A DNA stretch of 12,991 nt. Source: an uncultured Eubacteriales bacterium (GTDB taxonomy: Bacteria > Bacillota > Clostridia > Christensenellales > UBA1242). Both the position numbers and the translations under genes were made by a program. The notes under the pieces were generated by a model. The model was not told the DNA's origin, searched no databases, and was given only the letters and a program-made list of their open reading frames with translations. The stretch is taken from the NCBI GenBank assembly GCA_905203455.1, contig CAJKVX010000022.1:1-12991 (forward strand), in the 5' to 3' direction. Below, one piece after another: positions 6,021-12,991 of this stretch. The stretch's first letter is position 1. Each line of letters begins with the position of its first letter.

Positions 6021-6902
6021 ATGTGGTTTTTTAAAAAGAAAAAACAAAATAATGGTAAAATTGAGTGCAACAAGAAGGTGCGTTTAGGTTTGGCACTTGG
6101 CGGTGGCGGAGTAAGAGGAATTGGCCACATTGGAGCAATAAAAGCGTTTGAAGAGTTGGGGCTTGATTTTGAGTATGTTGCTGGAACAAGTGTGGGAAGT
6201 ATTGTTGGTGCACTTTATTCTTATGGGCTAAAATATGAAGATTTTGAAGAAATTGTTTTTTCACTAAAACGCAAAGACATTAAAAAGACAAATTGGTTTT
6301 TCATGCCATCTTCAACCGAAAACATTGAAGAAACCATGAAAAAGATTTTTAATAAAGACCTAATGTTTAGTGAACTTAAAAAGCCTTTTTGTGCAATTGC
6401 GGTTAACATGAAAAATGGTGAAGAAGTAAGGCTTGAAGCAGGAAGTGTTGCAAAGGCAGTTTGTGCAAGTTCGGCAGTGCCGGGGGTGTTTAAGCCGGTG
6501 GTGTGGCAGGGAATGCACCTTGTTGATGGGGGGCTAACCAATAATGTGCCCGCTGATGTTGTTAGAGAAATGGGGGCAAATGTTGTAATAGCAATTGATG
6601 TTAACCCAAACAGAGGCAAGGGTACAGAGTCTTTAAAACTTTTTAGTATTATGAGTTCAACCGTTGGGGTTATGATGCAAAAAAATATTGAAAATAAACT
6701 CAAATTTGCTGACCTTGTTATAATTCCAGCATTAGGAGAGTTTAGTTCAACAAAACTTGGCGACACCAAAGAGATGATTGAAAGGGGATACAATGCAGTT
6801 ATGGAAAAGAAAAATGAAATAATTGCATTAGTTTCAAAAAAACCAAAGAAAAGGGGTAAAACAATATGGCATCTAAAACAAAAGAATTTAACAAGAAAGT
6901 AA
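6021..6902 (+). CDS. Patatin-like phospholipase family protein
   Basis: This is a predicted serine lipid acyl-hydrolase of the bacterial patatin group (RssA/YchK-like). The 293-residue product has the oxyanion glycine motif GGGGVRG near residues 28-34, the nucleophile elbow GTSVG with Ser57, and the catalytic Asp169 in VDGGLTNNVP, so the Ser-Asp dyad is complete. No signal peptide or membrane helix is evident. The first 20 residues are very basic, and so is the C-terminus (KKPKKRGK), which could help contact acidic membrane lipids (inference). The ATG at 6021 is two bases after the ndk stop codon and lacks a clear ribosome site, suggesting translation coupled to ndk. Its last 37 bases overlap the next gene. 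The natural substrate cannot be read from the sequence. Confidence 0.88.
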   Translation: MWFFKKKKQNNGKIECNKKVRLGLALGGGGVRGIGHIGAIKAFEELGLDFEYVAGTSVGSIVGALYSYGLKYEDFEEIVFSLKRKDIKKTNWFFMPSSTENIEETMKKIFNKDLMFSELKKPFCAIAVNMKNGEEVRLEAGSVAKAVCASSAVPGVFKPVVWQGMHLVDGGLTNNVPADVVREMGANVVIAIDVNPNRGKGTESLKLFSIMSSTVGVMMQKNIENKLKFADLVIIPALGEFSSTKLGDTKEMIERGYNAVMEKKNEIIALVSKKPKKRGKTIWHLKQKNLTRK

Positions 6903-8257
6903 TAATTATTAAGTGCTTGTGTATTGTGCTTCTTGGAATTATTTGTGGTGTTTCAATGATTTTTGAAGATGACATTGAACGCCTGCTTAAAATTGGTGAT
7001 TACACAACCACAAGTGCACAAGACATTAGCGTTGTTAGTGAAAGCAACATGAAAGTGCATTACATTGATGTTGGGCAAGGAGACAGCACTTTAATTGAAC
7101 TTCCTGATGGCACAACAATGCTTATTGATGCGGGCACGCCTGATGAAGAAAGAATTGCAAGCCTGATTAGTTATATTAAAAATGATGCTAAGGTTAGCAA
7201 AATTAATTATTTAATTTTAACTCACAGTGATGATGACCATAGCGGTGGCATGGCTAGTGTTCTTGAAGAATTTGAAGTTCAAAATATTTACAGACCATTT
7301 CAACTTGCTTGCAACAGAACAACAAGTTCAAGCGGAAGCACAATTGCGGGCGAGCCAATAAGTGCTGAAGATTTGAAGGGATACTATGTTGCGGGTGAAG
7401 ATGAAGATGGTTGGCTTGCAAGTCAAGTTTATAACTATGCTTACCTTAACTTTATTGAAGCAGCATACAGCGAAACTTGGACAAATGAAGACACCTCTGT
7501 GTCTTCTGCCACTGTAACAGTTAGCCATGAAGGGCTTATGATTGAAAGCACTGATAGCACCGAGCCTTTTACCTTTGGTTTTTATGCTCCGCCTGAAGAC
7601 ACAACAAAAGTTCCATTTTCACGAATGGGCGTAACAGAAACAGAAGGTGTGCCTGTTAAAAGGTATGACGGCAAAAACAATGCAAGCCCAATAATGTTGC
7701 TAGAATATAATGACAGGTCTTTTGTGTTTACAGGTGATGCTGAAAGAGAAGTTGAAAATGATTTTGTTGAGGGCGAATGCACTAATCAAGAAATTCGAAA
7801 CTTATTTACTGATGTTGATGTTTACAAGGCTGGGCATCATGGTTCATCAACATCTTCAACTGCAAACTTTCTTGCAATAATCAACCCAACATACACCGTT
7901 GTTAGTTGCGGACTTGATAACAGTTATGGTCACCCTAGCAAGGCTTTTCTTGAAAGGTGGGAAGAGCAGGTTTCAACCCAAGGCACTGCAAGAAAACAAA
8001 CCGAACCGCTTAGAACAGATTTGAACCAAACAATAATTTTTGGCGTTGCGGCAGATGGTAAACTTGTTTATTGTGCAGGGGTTGAAGGAAGCACCTTTGT
8101 TATTTATTGGTGGTATATTGCACTTGGAATTTTTGTTATAGGCACGCTTATTATAATTATGGTTAAAGTTTATAAAAACAGTGCAGTAAAAACTGCAAAA
8201 AGTGCAATAAGCAGTTCAAAAAAAGCCAAAAAAATGGTAGATGATTATAAAAATTAA
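6866..8257 (+). CDS. Membrane-anchored ComEC/Rec2-type metallo-beta-lactamase-fold protein
   Basis: This 463-residue protein has a helix at about 12-33 after a basic start, a large middle domain, a second helix at about 411-433 and a Lys-rich tail. The positive-inside rule puts both ends in the cytosol and the catalytic domain outside. The domain resembles the C-terminal MBL domain of ComEC: HYIDVGQGDSTLIELPDG, LIDAG, the metal motif HSDDDH (His120-His125), a later TGDAE, GHHGSS (His324, His325) and YGHPS (His356). A long insertion, about residues 140-250, separates the first metal motif from the later ones. ComEC's multi-helix channel and OB regions are absent, so this is not a full DNA-uptake channel. 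A hydrolase acting on nucleic acid, phosphodiester or lipid-linked substrates outside the membrane is possible. The ATG at 6866 has AAGGGG about ten bases upstream. Later ATGs would lose the anchor. It is the last gene before a terminator. Confidence 0.85.
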   Translation: MASKTKEFNKKVIIIKCLCIVLLGIICGVSMIFEDDIERLLKIGDYTTTSAQDISVVSESNMKVHYIDVGQGDSTLIELPDGTTMLIDAGTPDEERIASLISYIKNDAKVSKINYLILTHSDDDHSGGMASVLEEFEVQNIYRPFQLACNRTTSSSGSTIAGEPISAEDLKGYYVAGEDEDGWLASQVYNYAYLNFIEAAYSETWTNEDTSVSSATVTVSHEGLMIESTDSTEPFTFGFYAPPEDTTKVPFSRMGVTETEGVPVKRYDGKNNASPIMLLEYNDRSFVFTGDAEREVENDFVEGECTNQEIRNLFTDVDVYKAGHHGSSTSSTANFLAIINPTYTVVSCGLDNSYGHPSKAFLERWEEQVSTQGTARKQTEPLRTDLNQTIIFGVAADGKLVYCAGVEGSTFVIYWWYIALGIFVIGTLIIIMVKVYKNSAVKTAKSAISSSKKAKKMVDDYKN

Positions 8258-8296
8258 GTTTGGCGAATGTTAAAAAATAAATAAAGCAAGAAATTT

Positions 8297-8325
8297 AAAG
8301 TTGACAGATTTGTCAACTTTTTCAT
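8297..8325 (+). terminator. Intrinsic terminator of the pepF-to-MBL operon
   Basis: AAAGTTGACA (8297-8306) pairs perfectly with TGTCAACTTT (8311-8320) around a GATT loop, followed by further T residues. It lies 40 bases after the last stop codon of the five-gene operon. Confidence 0.9.
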
Positions 8326-8494
8326 TTTATAAGTTTAGTTTTGTTTAGGCTAATTATTAGCGTAAGATTCTTGCTAAACAGTGGTTTAAATGTTTTTATA
8401 ATTAAGATTTTGGGTTTCATTTTTATTAATTTAAAAGCCAGGAGGCATGCTTTTTAAGGCAGTAAAAATGTTAGGGAAAATTTTCAAAAAGGTA
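8326..8494. other. Gene-free spacer upstream of the two-gene operon
   Basis: No supported gene was seen. TGTTTAG (8342-8348) can pair with CTAAACA (8374-8380) around the palindrome GCTAATTATTAGC (8349-8361). TTAAAAGC (8431-8438) can pair with GCTTTT (8449-8454), exposing an AGGAGG in the loop and followed by T residues. A 40-codon frame starting at 8447 has that AGGAGG only one base from its ATG, so it is not called. Confidence 0.4.
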
Positions 8495-8523
8495 TTTACA
8501 TTAACGTTGAATTGTGCTAAGAT
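8495..8523 (+). promoter_or_regulatory. Sigma-A-type promoter of the two-gene operon
   Basis: TTTACA (8495-8500) and TAAGAT (8518-8523) are separated by exactly 17 bases. TGC directly before the -10 box makes it an extended -10. Transcription would start near 8530, a few bases before AAGGAGG at 8538-8544. Confidence 0.7.
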
Positions 8524-8552
8524 ATGCCTGACCTTCCAAGGAGGATACATCA

Positions 8553-8798
8553 ATGAAAAAAACTACTAAAACTTGGATAGAAGTAAATGAAATTATTGCT
8601 AGATGCAGGGAACATGAACTTAATGAAGAACTGTTTGGAGATGGCAGTTATAACAAAAAATTGTCTGAACTGATTGCAAGAAGGGAGCAACTTTTAAAAG
8701 AAGAAGAGCCTAAGTTTGAAGCAAGAAGAAGAAAACTTGAACTTGCAAAAATCAACAAAGCCAAACTTCAAAGTGGCGAAAGCGAAATGGCAATGTAA
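8553..8798 (+). CDS. Small charged helical protein, function unknown
   Basis: This 81-residue soluble protein is not recognised. From about residue 35 to 72 it is almost entirely charged residues with Leu, Ala and Ile, including runs of Glu and of Arg-Arg-Arg, which predicts one long helix or coiled coil. There is one cysteine, at residue 18. There is no signal peptide, membrane helix or DNA-binding motif that I can name. The gene is well supported: AAGGAGG eight bases before the ATG and a good promoter above. The next gene follows after 11 bases and has its own AAGGAGG, so the two are probably co-transcribed. The pair may act together, the helix serving as partner or regulator of the larger protein (inference from position only). 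Confidence 0.8.
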   Translation: MKKTTKTWIEVNEIIARCREHELNEELFGDGSYNKKLSELIARREQLLKEEEPKFEARRRKLELAKINKAKLQSGESEMAM

Positions 8799-8809
8799 AA
8801 GGAGGGAAT

Positions 8810-9343
8810 ATGGAACAATTAACCTTGCATGAAAATTTTGTTAATAATGGAGCAAAATTAAAAGATTGTTTTGTTGATAACTCTCAAAAATTTAGTTTTT
8901 ATTTGCCTGAAATATATGATTTGTTTAACAACTTGTTAATTCGTCAGTGTGGCAGAGATTTGCACGCATTTGAAGCTGAATTTCATGGAGAAAATGAAAA
9001 TCTTTCAAACATTTGCCTTGAATTTGCTTGCATGATAGGTAACACACCTTATCAGTTGACATTGTTTAACCCAAATAAGGCTACATATAATTCAGGAATA
9101 TTTTATGCAAAAGTGAATAACAAAACAGCACTTTTCAGACCTTTTGTGTTAATATCATCAAGAAAAAATGGTAAAGAAGATGTTGTTGAATTTTATATTA
9201 ATCAATTTAATGACAAAACTCACTACATTTATTGCATTAAAAACAGAGACAATCAAAACAGATGCATAACAAAATATAACCTTAACTTTGAAACAAATGT
9301 GTCTTACAACACCGAATGCATAACTGAAGAAAAAGAAATATAA
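8810..9343 (+). CDS. Hypothetical soluble protein, 177 residues
   Basis: No family is recognised. The product is soluble, with no signal peptide or membrane helix, and is rich in Asn, Phe and Tyr. The middle (about residues 55-150) alternates hydrophobic and polar residues in short stretches, which suggests a mainly beta-sheet domain. Five or more cysteines are scattered and not in a CxxC pattern, so a zinc site is not supported. It ends in an acidic EEKEI tail. The start is firm, with AAGGAGG at 8799-8805 and an ATG at 8810. It forms the second gene of a two-gene operon with the charged helical protein and is followed directly by a terminator. Base composition and codon choice look like the neighbours, with no obvious sign of recent transfer. 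Confidence 0.8.
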   Translation: MEQLTLHENFVNNGAKLKDCFVDNSQKFSFYLPEIYDLFNNLLIRQCGRDLHAFEAEFHGENENLSNICLEFACMIGNTPYQLTLFNPNKATYNSGIFYAKVNNKTALFRPFVLISSRKNGKEDVVEFYINQFNDKTHYIYCIKNRDNQNRCITKYNLNFETNVSYNTECITEEKEI

Positions 9344-9375
9344 AAAAACACCACAGCCAACTGTGGTATTTTTTA
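9343..9375. terminator. Bidirectional terminator between convergent transcripts
   Basis: ACCACAG (9350-9356) pairs with CTGTGGT (9361-9367) around a CCAA loop. After a C-A mismatch, the A-run at 9343-9348 can pair with the T-run at 9369-9374. A T-run follows the stem on both strands, so it can end the operon at 8553-9343 and the minus-strand PFOR transcript. Confidence 0.85.
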
Positions 9376-9440
9376 TTTAGTCAAACAAACTATTAAAATT
9401 TTATATATTATTTGCTTTGAATTTTATGATATTAATTGCC

Positions 9441-12400
9441 TTATTGGGTTGCTTTTAGTTTGAGGTTTTGAAGGCGAATTTTGGCGTAACTTTCGGCAGA
9501 TTGAAACAATTTTGTTGCCCATTGTGGGTTCTTTTTTGCAAGAGTGAAATATCTGCTTTGAGAGTTTAAAAAGTCGCTGTATGGCTTTGTTACTGGTGGG
9601 GCATCAATTGTCATGCTTGGTGTTTTTGCTGGGTTGAAGCGGTAAATGTTAAAGTAGCCAGTTTCAACTGCAAGTTTTTCTTGCTCCATGCTGTGGCTCA
9701 TGTCTGTTCCGTGGTTAATGCAAGGGCAATAGGCAATTATTATTGCTGGGCCGTTGTGTTCGTTTGCCTCAATAAAGGCTGAAATTGTTGCAGGCATGTT
9801 TGCCCCTAAACTTACTTGGGCTACATAGCAATTAGGATAGTTTTGGGCAATTGCACCAAGATTTTTCTTTTGAGTTGTTTTGCCTTCTGTTGCAAATTTT
9901 GCAACGCTTCCCATTGGAGTTGCCTTGCTTGCTTGCCCACCAGTGTTTGAATAAACCTCGGTGTCAAGCACTAAAATTTTAACAGGTTCGCCACTTGAAA
10001 GAACATGGTCAAGCCCGCCAAAGCCAATGTCATAAGCCCAGCCGTCTCCGCCAATTATCCATGTTTTTGTGTCAACAAGGTTGGTTGCAAATGCCACAAG
10101 TGGGGCAAGGTTAGGGTTTGATGCAACCTCTGTTTTTGCAAGAGTTTCAATTTCTTTTGCAAGCAAATTATCTTTTCTTTCTTGTTTTAGCCACTTATTA
10201 AGTAAAGTTATTAACTTTGTTGACGCAAGGCGGTTAGTAACTATTTGATTTATAATATCTTCAAGTTCTGAGCGGTTGTGCCTTCTTGCTTTAAAAATTC
10301 CAAGTCCGAATTCGGCGTTATCTTCAAACAGGCTGTTAGCCCAAGCAGGTCCCATTCCGTTTTTATTTTTTGTGTAAGGGCAGGTTGGGAATGAACCACC
10401 ATAAATTGATGAACAGCCCGTTGCGTTTGCAATGATTGTGTTTTCACCACAAATTTGGGTTAAAAGTTTAATGTAAGGAGTTTCACCGCAACCAGCACAC
10501 GCCCCTGAAAATTCAAACAGTGGGGTTTGAAATTGACTTCCTTTAATTGAAGAAAGTGGGAACGGTGTTGCAGGGTTGACAACATCTTTAATTGAGTTGT
10601 ATTTTTTAACTTCTTGGTCATAAATCTGTTCGGCATCAACCATAACAAGAGCCTTATTTTTTGCTGGGCAAACATTAGCACAAACCGAACAGCCCGTGCA
10701 ATCATCTGGGCTTATTTGAATTGTGAAGTTATATCCGTTAACGCCTAAGGCATCAAGTTTAGTGCAATCTGAACCTTCATGTGAGCCTTTTTTAGTAAGA
10801 TAAGGCCTTATTACCGCATGTGGGCAAGCAAGAACACACATATTGCATTGAATGCAGTTTTCACTTTTCCAGCATGGAAGCATGGTGGCAATGTTTCTTT
10901 TTTCAAGTTTGCTTGTGCCTGTTAAAACCTCGCCAGTTGCGTTGACCCTTGAAACAGGAATGTTGTTGCCCTTAAAACTCATGATAGGGGAAATGATGTT
11001 GTTATAGAAATCTGCATTGCAGTTATCGCAACTACTTATTGAGTTGGGCTCAAATGAAGCATTGATTTTTGCCCAATGTTTTGGAACAGGTATTTGGTGA
11101 AGATGCCCTAATGTTTCATCAATGGCTTTCATGTTGGCTTCAAGCACTTTTTCACCTTTGCTTGAATAAGATTTTATTGCCATTTCTTTAATTAGTTCAA
11201 TTGCCTTTTTTTGTTCAAGAAGGTTAGAAAGAGCAAAGAAACAAGTTTGCATTATAAGGTTAATTCTTCTGTTTAAGCCAACTTTGCTTGAAATGCTTTG
11301 AGCATCAATGTTGAAAAATTTCAGATGTTTTTTTGCTATTGTTGCCTTAACATAGTCTGGAAGTTTGGTTTCAAACTCGCTAATTGTGTAAGGCGAGTTT
11401 AAAAGGAATGCCCCGCCATCTTTTATTCCTTCAAGCACATCAATTTTGGTTAAAAAGGTGTGGTTGTGGCAGGCAACAAAGTCAGGCTCATCAATAAGGT
11501 ATGGGGCGGTGATTTTAGATTTGCCAAGCCTTAGGTGAGAAATTGTTACGCTTCCGCTTTTTTTGCTGTCATAAACAAAATATCCTTGGGCATCAAGATT
11601 GGTTTGTTCACCAATAATTTTTATTGTGCTTTTGTTTGCACTTACTGTGCCATCACTTCCAAGGCCATAAAATTTGCAACTTAAACAGTTATCTGGAATA
11701 AGATTTAAGTGCTTTGAAATTTTAAGGCTGGTTAAGGTTACATCATCATCAATTCCAACAGTGAAGTGGTTTTTAGGGTTTTTTGCAAGCATGTTTTGAA
11801 AAACGGCAAAAACATGGCTTGGGGTGAACTCTTTGCTTGAAAGACCATATCTTCCGCCAAGAACTTTAATGTTTTGTTTGTTGTTTTCAAAAAGGGCAGT
11901 GCAAACATCGGTGTAAAGCGGTTCACCAACGGCGCCGCATTCCTTTGTTCTGTCAAGCACACTAATAACACTGCAAGTGGCAGGAAGAACTTTTGCAAAC
12001 TCTTGCGACATAAATGGGCGATAAACCCTGACTTTTATTGCGCCAATTTTAATTCCGTTTGCGTTTAAAAACTTAACAGTTTCATTTATTGTGTCACACG
12101 CTGAACCCATGCAAACAATAACAAACTGGGCATCTTGTGCCCCTGTGTATTCAAAAGGCTTGTAATCTCTGCCTGTTATTTTTTTAATTTTTGCAAAATT
12201 GTTTTTAATTATTTTTGGCAAGGCAAGGTAATAAGGGTTGCTTGCTTCGGTTGCTTGAAAAAACACATCTTCATTTTGTGCCGTTCCTTTTTGGGTTGGA
12301 TGCATTGGGTTAAGCCCTGCATTTTTAAACTCTAAAATTTCTTTTGTTGGAAGAATGCTTGCTATAAGATTAGGGTCAATATCTTCAATTTTGGCAATTT

Positions 12401-12932
12401 CATGGCTTGTTCTAAAACCATCAAAAAAGTGAACAAATGGCACTTTTGCTTCAAGAGTTATAAGGTGGCTTGCAAGAGCCATATCAAGGCACTCTTGTGG
12501 GTTTGAACTTGCAATCATTCCAAAGCCTGTTTGCCTTACTGCGTAAACATCGCTGTGGTCACCAAAAATTGAAAGGGCATGGGTTGCAACTGTTCTTGCT
12601 GCAACATGAATAACACAAGGCAAGTGCTCGCCTGCAATTTTATACATATTAGGAATCATCAAAAGCAGACCTTGGCTTGATGTAAAGGTTGTTGCAAGTG
12701 CTCCTGCACTAAGTGCACCATGCAAGGCACCTGCTGCTCCTGCTTCGCTTTGCATTTCTGTTACTTCAACCTTTTTGCCAAACAAATTAAGTTTGCCTTT
12801 TGCTTGGGCTGAATCTATGTTTTCAGCCATGGGTGAAGATGGGGTTATTGGGTAAATTATTGCCATGTCGCTTAAAAGATAGGCAATGTTTGAGGTGGCG
12901 GTGTTGCCATCAACTGTGATATATTTTTTCAT
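9441..12932 (-). CDS. nifJ: Pyruvate:ferredoxin (flavodoxin) oxidoreductase
   Basis: The enzyme oxidises pyruvate with CoA to acetyl-CoA and CO2 and reduces ferredoxin, using thiamine diphosphate and three [4Fe-4S] clusters. It is the central oxygen-sensitive step of anaerobic pyruvate fermentation. The single 1163-residue chain has the fused-domain order: pyruvate-binding N-terminal domain (YPITPSSPMAE, Thr30), a gamma-type domain (GLGSDGT from residue 423), a two-cluster ferredoxin domain and the C-terminal thiamine domain. Cluster motifs are C693xxCxxCxxxC703P and C745xxCxxCxxxC755P. The proximal cluster ligands are Cys812, Cys815, Cys840 and Cys1071, which match, as I recall, the numbering of the Desulfovibrio africanus enzyme. 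The thiamine motif GDGWAYDIGFGGLDH is intact. TAGGAG just upstream fixes the ATG start. The gene is complete and convergent with its left neighbour. Confidence 0.97.
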   Translation of the reverse strand: MKKYITVDGNTATSNIAYLLSDMAIIYPITPSSPMAENIDSAQAKGKLNLFGKKVEVTEMQSEAGAAGALHGALSAGALATTFTSSQGLLLMIPNMYKIAGEHLPCVIHVAARTVATHALSIFGDHSDVYAVRQTGFGMIASSNPQECLDMALASHLITLEAKVPFVHFFDGFRTSHEIAKIEDIDPNLIASILPTKEILEFKNAGLNPMHPTQKGTAQNEDVFFQATEASNPYYLALPKIIKNNFAKIKKITGRDYKPFEYTGAQDAQFVIVCMGSACDTINETVKFLNANGIKIGAIKVRVYRPFMSQEFAKVLPATCSVISVLDRTKECGAVGEPLYTDVCTALFENNKQNIKVLGGRYGLSSKEFTPSHVFAVFQNMLAKNPKNHFTVGIDDDVTLTSLKISKHLNLIPDNCLSCKFYGLGSDGTVSANKSTIKIIGEQTNLDAQGYFVYDSKKSGSVTISHLRLGKSKITAPYLIDEPDFVACHNHTFLTKIDVLEGIKDGGAFLLNSPYTISEFETKLPDYVKATIAKKHLKFFNIDAQSISSKVGLNRRINLIMQTCFFALSNLLEQKKAIELIKEMAIKSYSSKGEKVLEANMKAIDETLGHLHQIPVPKHWAKINASFEPNSISSCDNCNADFYNNIISPIMSFKGNNIPVSRVNATGEVLTGTSKLEKRNIATMLPCWKSENCIQCNMCVLACPHAVIRPYLTKKGSHEGSDCTKLDALGVNGYNFTIQISPDDCTGCSVCANVCPAKNKALVMVDAEQIYDQEVKKYNSIKDVVNPATPFPLSSIKGSQFQTPLFEFSGACAGCGETPYIKLLTQICGENTIIANATGCSSIYGGSFPTCPYTKNKNGMGPAWANSLFEDNAEFGLGIFKARRHNRSELEDIINQIVTNRLASTKLITLLNKWLKQERKDNLLAKEIETLAKTEVASNPNLAPLVAFATNLVDTKTWIIGGDGWAYDIGFGGLDHVLSSGEPVKILVLDTEVYSNTGGQASKATPMGSVAKFATEGKTTQKKNLGAIAQNYPNCYVAQVSLGANMPATISAFIEANEHNGPAIIIAYCPCINHGTDMSHSMEQEKLAVETGYFNIYRFNPAKTPSMTIDAPPVTKPYSDFLNSQSRYFTLAKKNPQWATKLFQSAESYAKIRLQNLKLKATQ

Positions 12933-12974
12933 ACAAACTCCTAAGTTAATTATTTACAAATGTTTACTAAATTA

Positions 12975-12980
12975 ATGATA
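12975..12980 (-). promoter_or_regulatory. Possible -10 box for the PFOR gene
   Basis: Read on the minus strand this is TATCAT, one mismatch from TATAAT, about 43 bases before the PFOR ATG. The matching -35 box would lie beyond the window end, so the promoter cannot be confirmed here. Confidence 0.3.
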
Positions 12981-12991
12981 CAATTTTTAAA

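Noticed and set aside
6221..6793. Long open frame of 190 codons on the minus strand inside the patatin-like gene
   Set aside because: It is the complement of a gene with complete catalytic motifs. Its own translation shows no family features and is Ser/Thr-rich as expected of a shadow frame.
6866..8257. Full ComEC DNA-uptake channel
   Set aside because: Only the MBL-type domain is present with one helix at each end. The multi-helix competence region is missing.
8447..8569. 40-codon plus-strand frame upstream of the two-gene operon
   Set aside because: AGGAGG ends one base before the ATG, too close to function. The frame runs through the promoter of the next operon and past the start of its first gene.
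8553..9343. Toxin-antitoxin assignment for the two small genes
   Set aside because: The operon layout fits, but neither protein shows a known toxin, antitoxin or DNA-binding motif, so the label would be a guess.

Overview
The window is AT-rich DNA, roughly one-third G+C by eye, from what looks like an anaerobic low-GC Gram-positive bacterium, most likely an uncultured Clostridia-type lineage (inference). The grounds are pyruvate:ferredoxin oxidoreductase, a GpmI-type phosphoglycerate mutase, PepF, a Clostridia-like SecG tail, strong AGGAGG-type ribosome sites, sigma-A-like promoters and T-tailed hairpin terminators. TGA acts as a stop (end of gmk), so this is not the Mycoplasma code. No tRNA, rRNA, CRISPR array, transposase or phage gene was found.

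Layout. 1-103: a terminator-like hairpin, then the gpmI leader. 104-1633: gpmI. 1634-2011: gene-free spacer with short degenerate repeats, ending in a clear promoter. 2012-2233: a two-helix membrane protein of unknown function. 2294-2620: secG with its own promoter and terminator. 2742-2990: a DUF378 membrane protein. 2986-3217: a 232-bp palindromic element with perfect 18-bp inverted ends, each able to form an outward-firing terminator. 3265-8257: a tightly packed five-gene operon (pepF, gmk, ndk, patatin-like lipase, membrane-anchored ComEC-type metallo-beta-lactamase-fold protein) with a promoter in front and a terminator behind. 8258-8552: spacer with a promoter. 8553-9343: a two-gene operon of unrecognised proteins. 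9343-9375: a bidirectional terminator. 9441-12932, minus strand: a complete PFOR gene running into it.

How the genes fit together. GpmI and PFOR both serve fermentative pyruvate metabolism: lower glycolysis, then acetyl-CoA plus reduced ferredoxin. The gpmI-to-secG proximity echoes the glycolytic cluster followed by secG in many Firmicutes. Gmk and Ndk catalyse consecutive steps, GMP to GDP to GTP. PepF, the patatin-like protein and the anchored MBL protein share that transcript without an obvious common pathway.

The least explained parts are the palindromic element at 2986-3217, the anchored MBL protein overlapping the patatin gene, and the orphan operon at 8553-9343. I see no convincing defence system or other complete undescribed system. 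All family calls come from motif recognition by eye.
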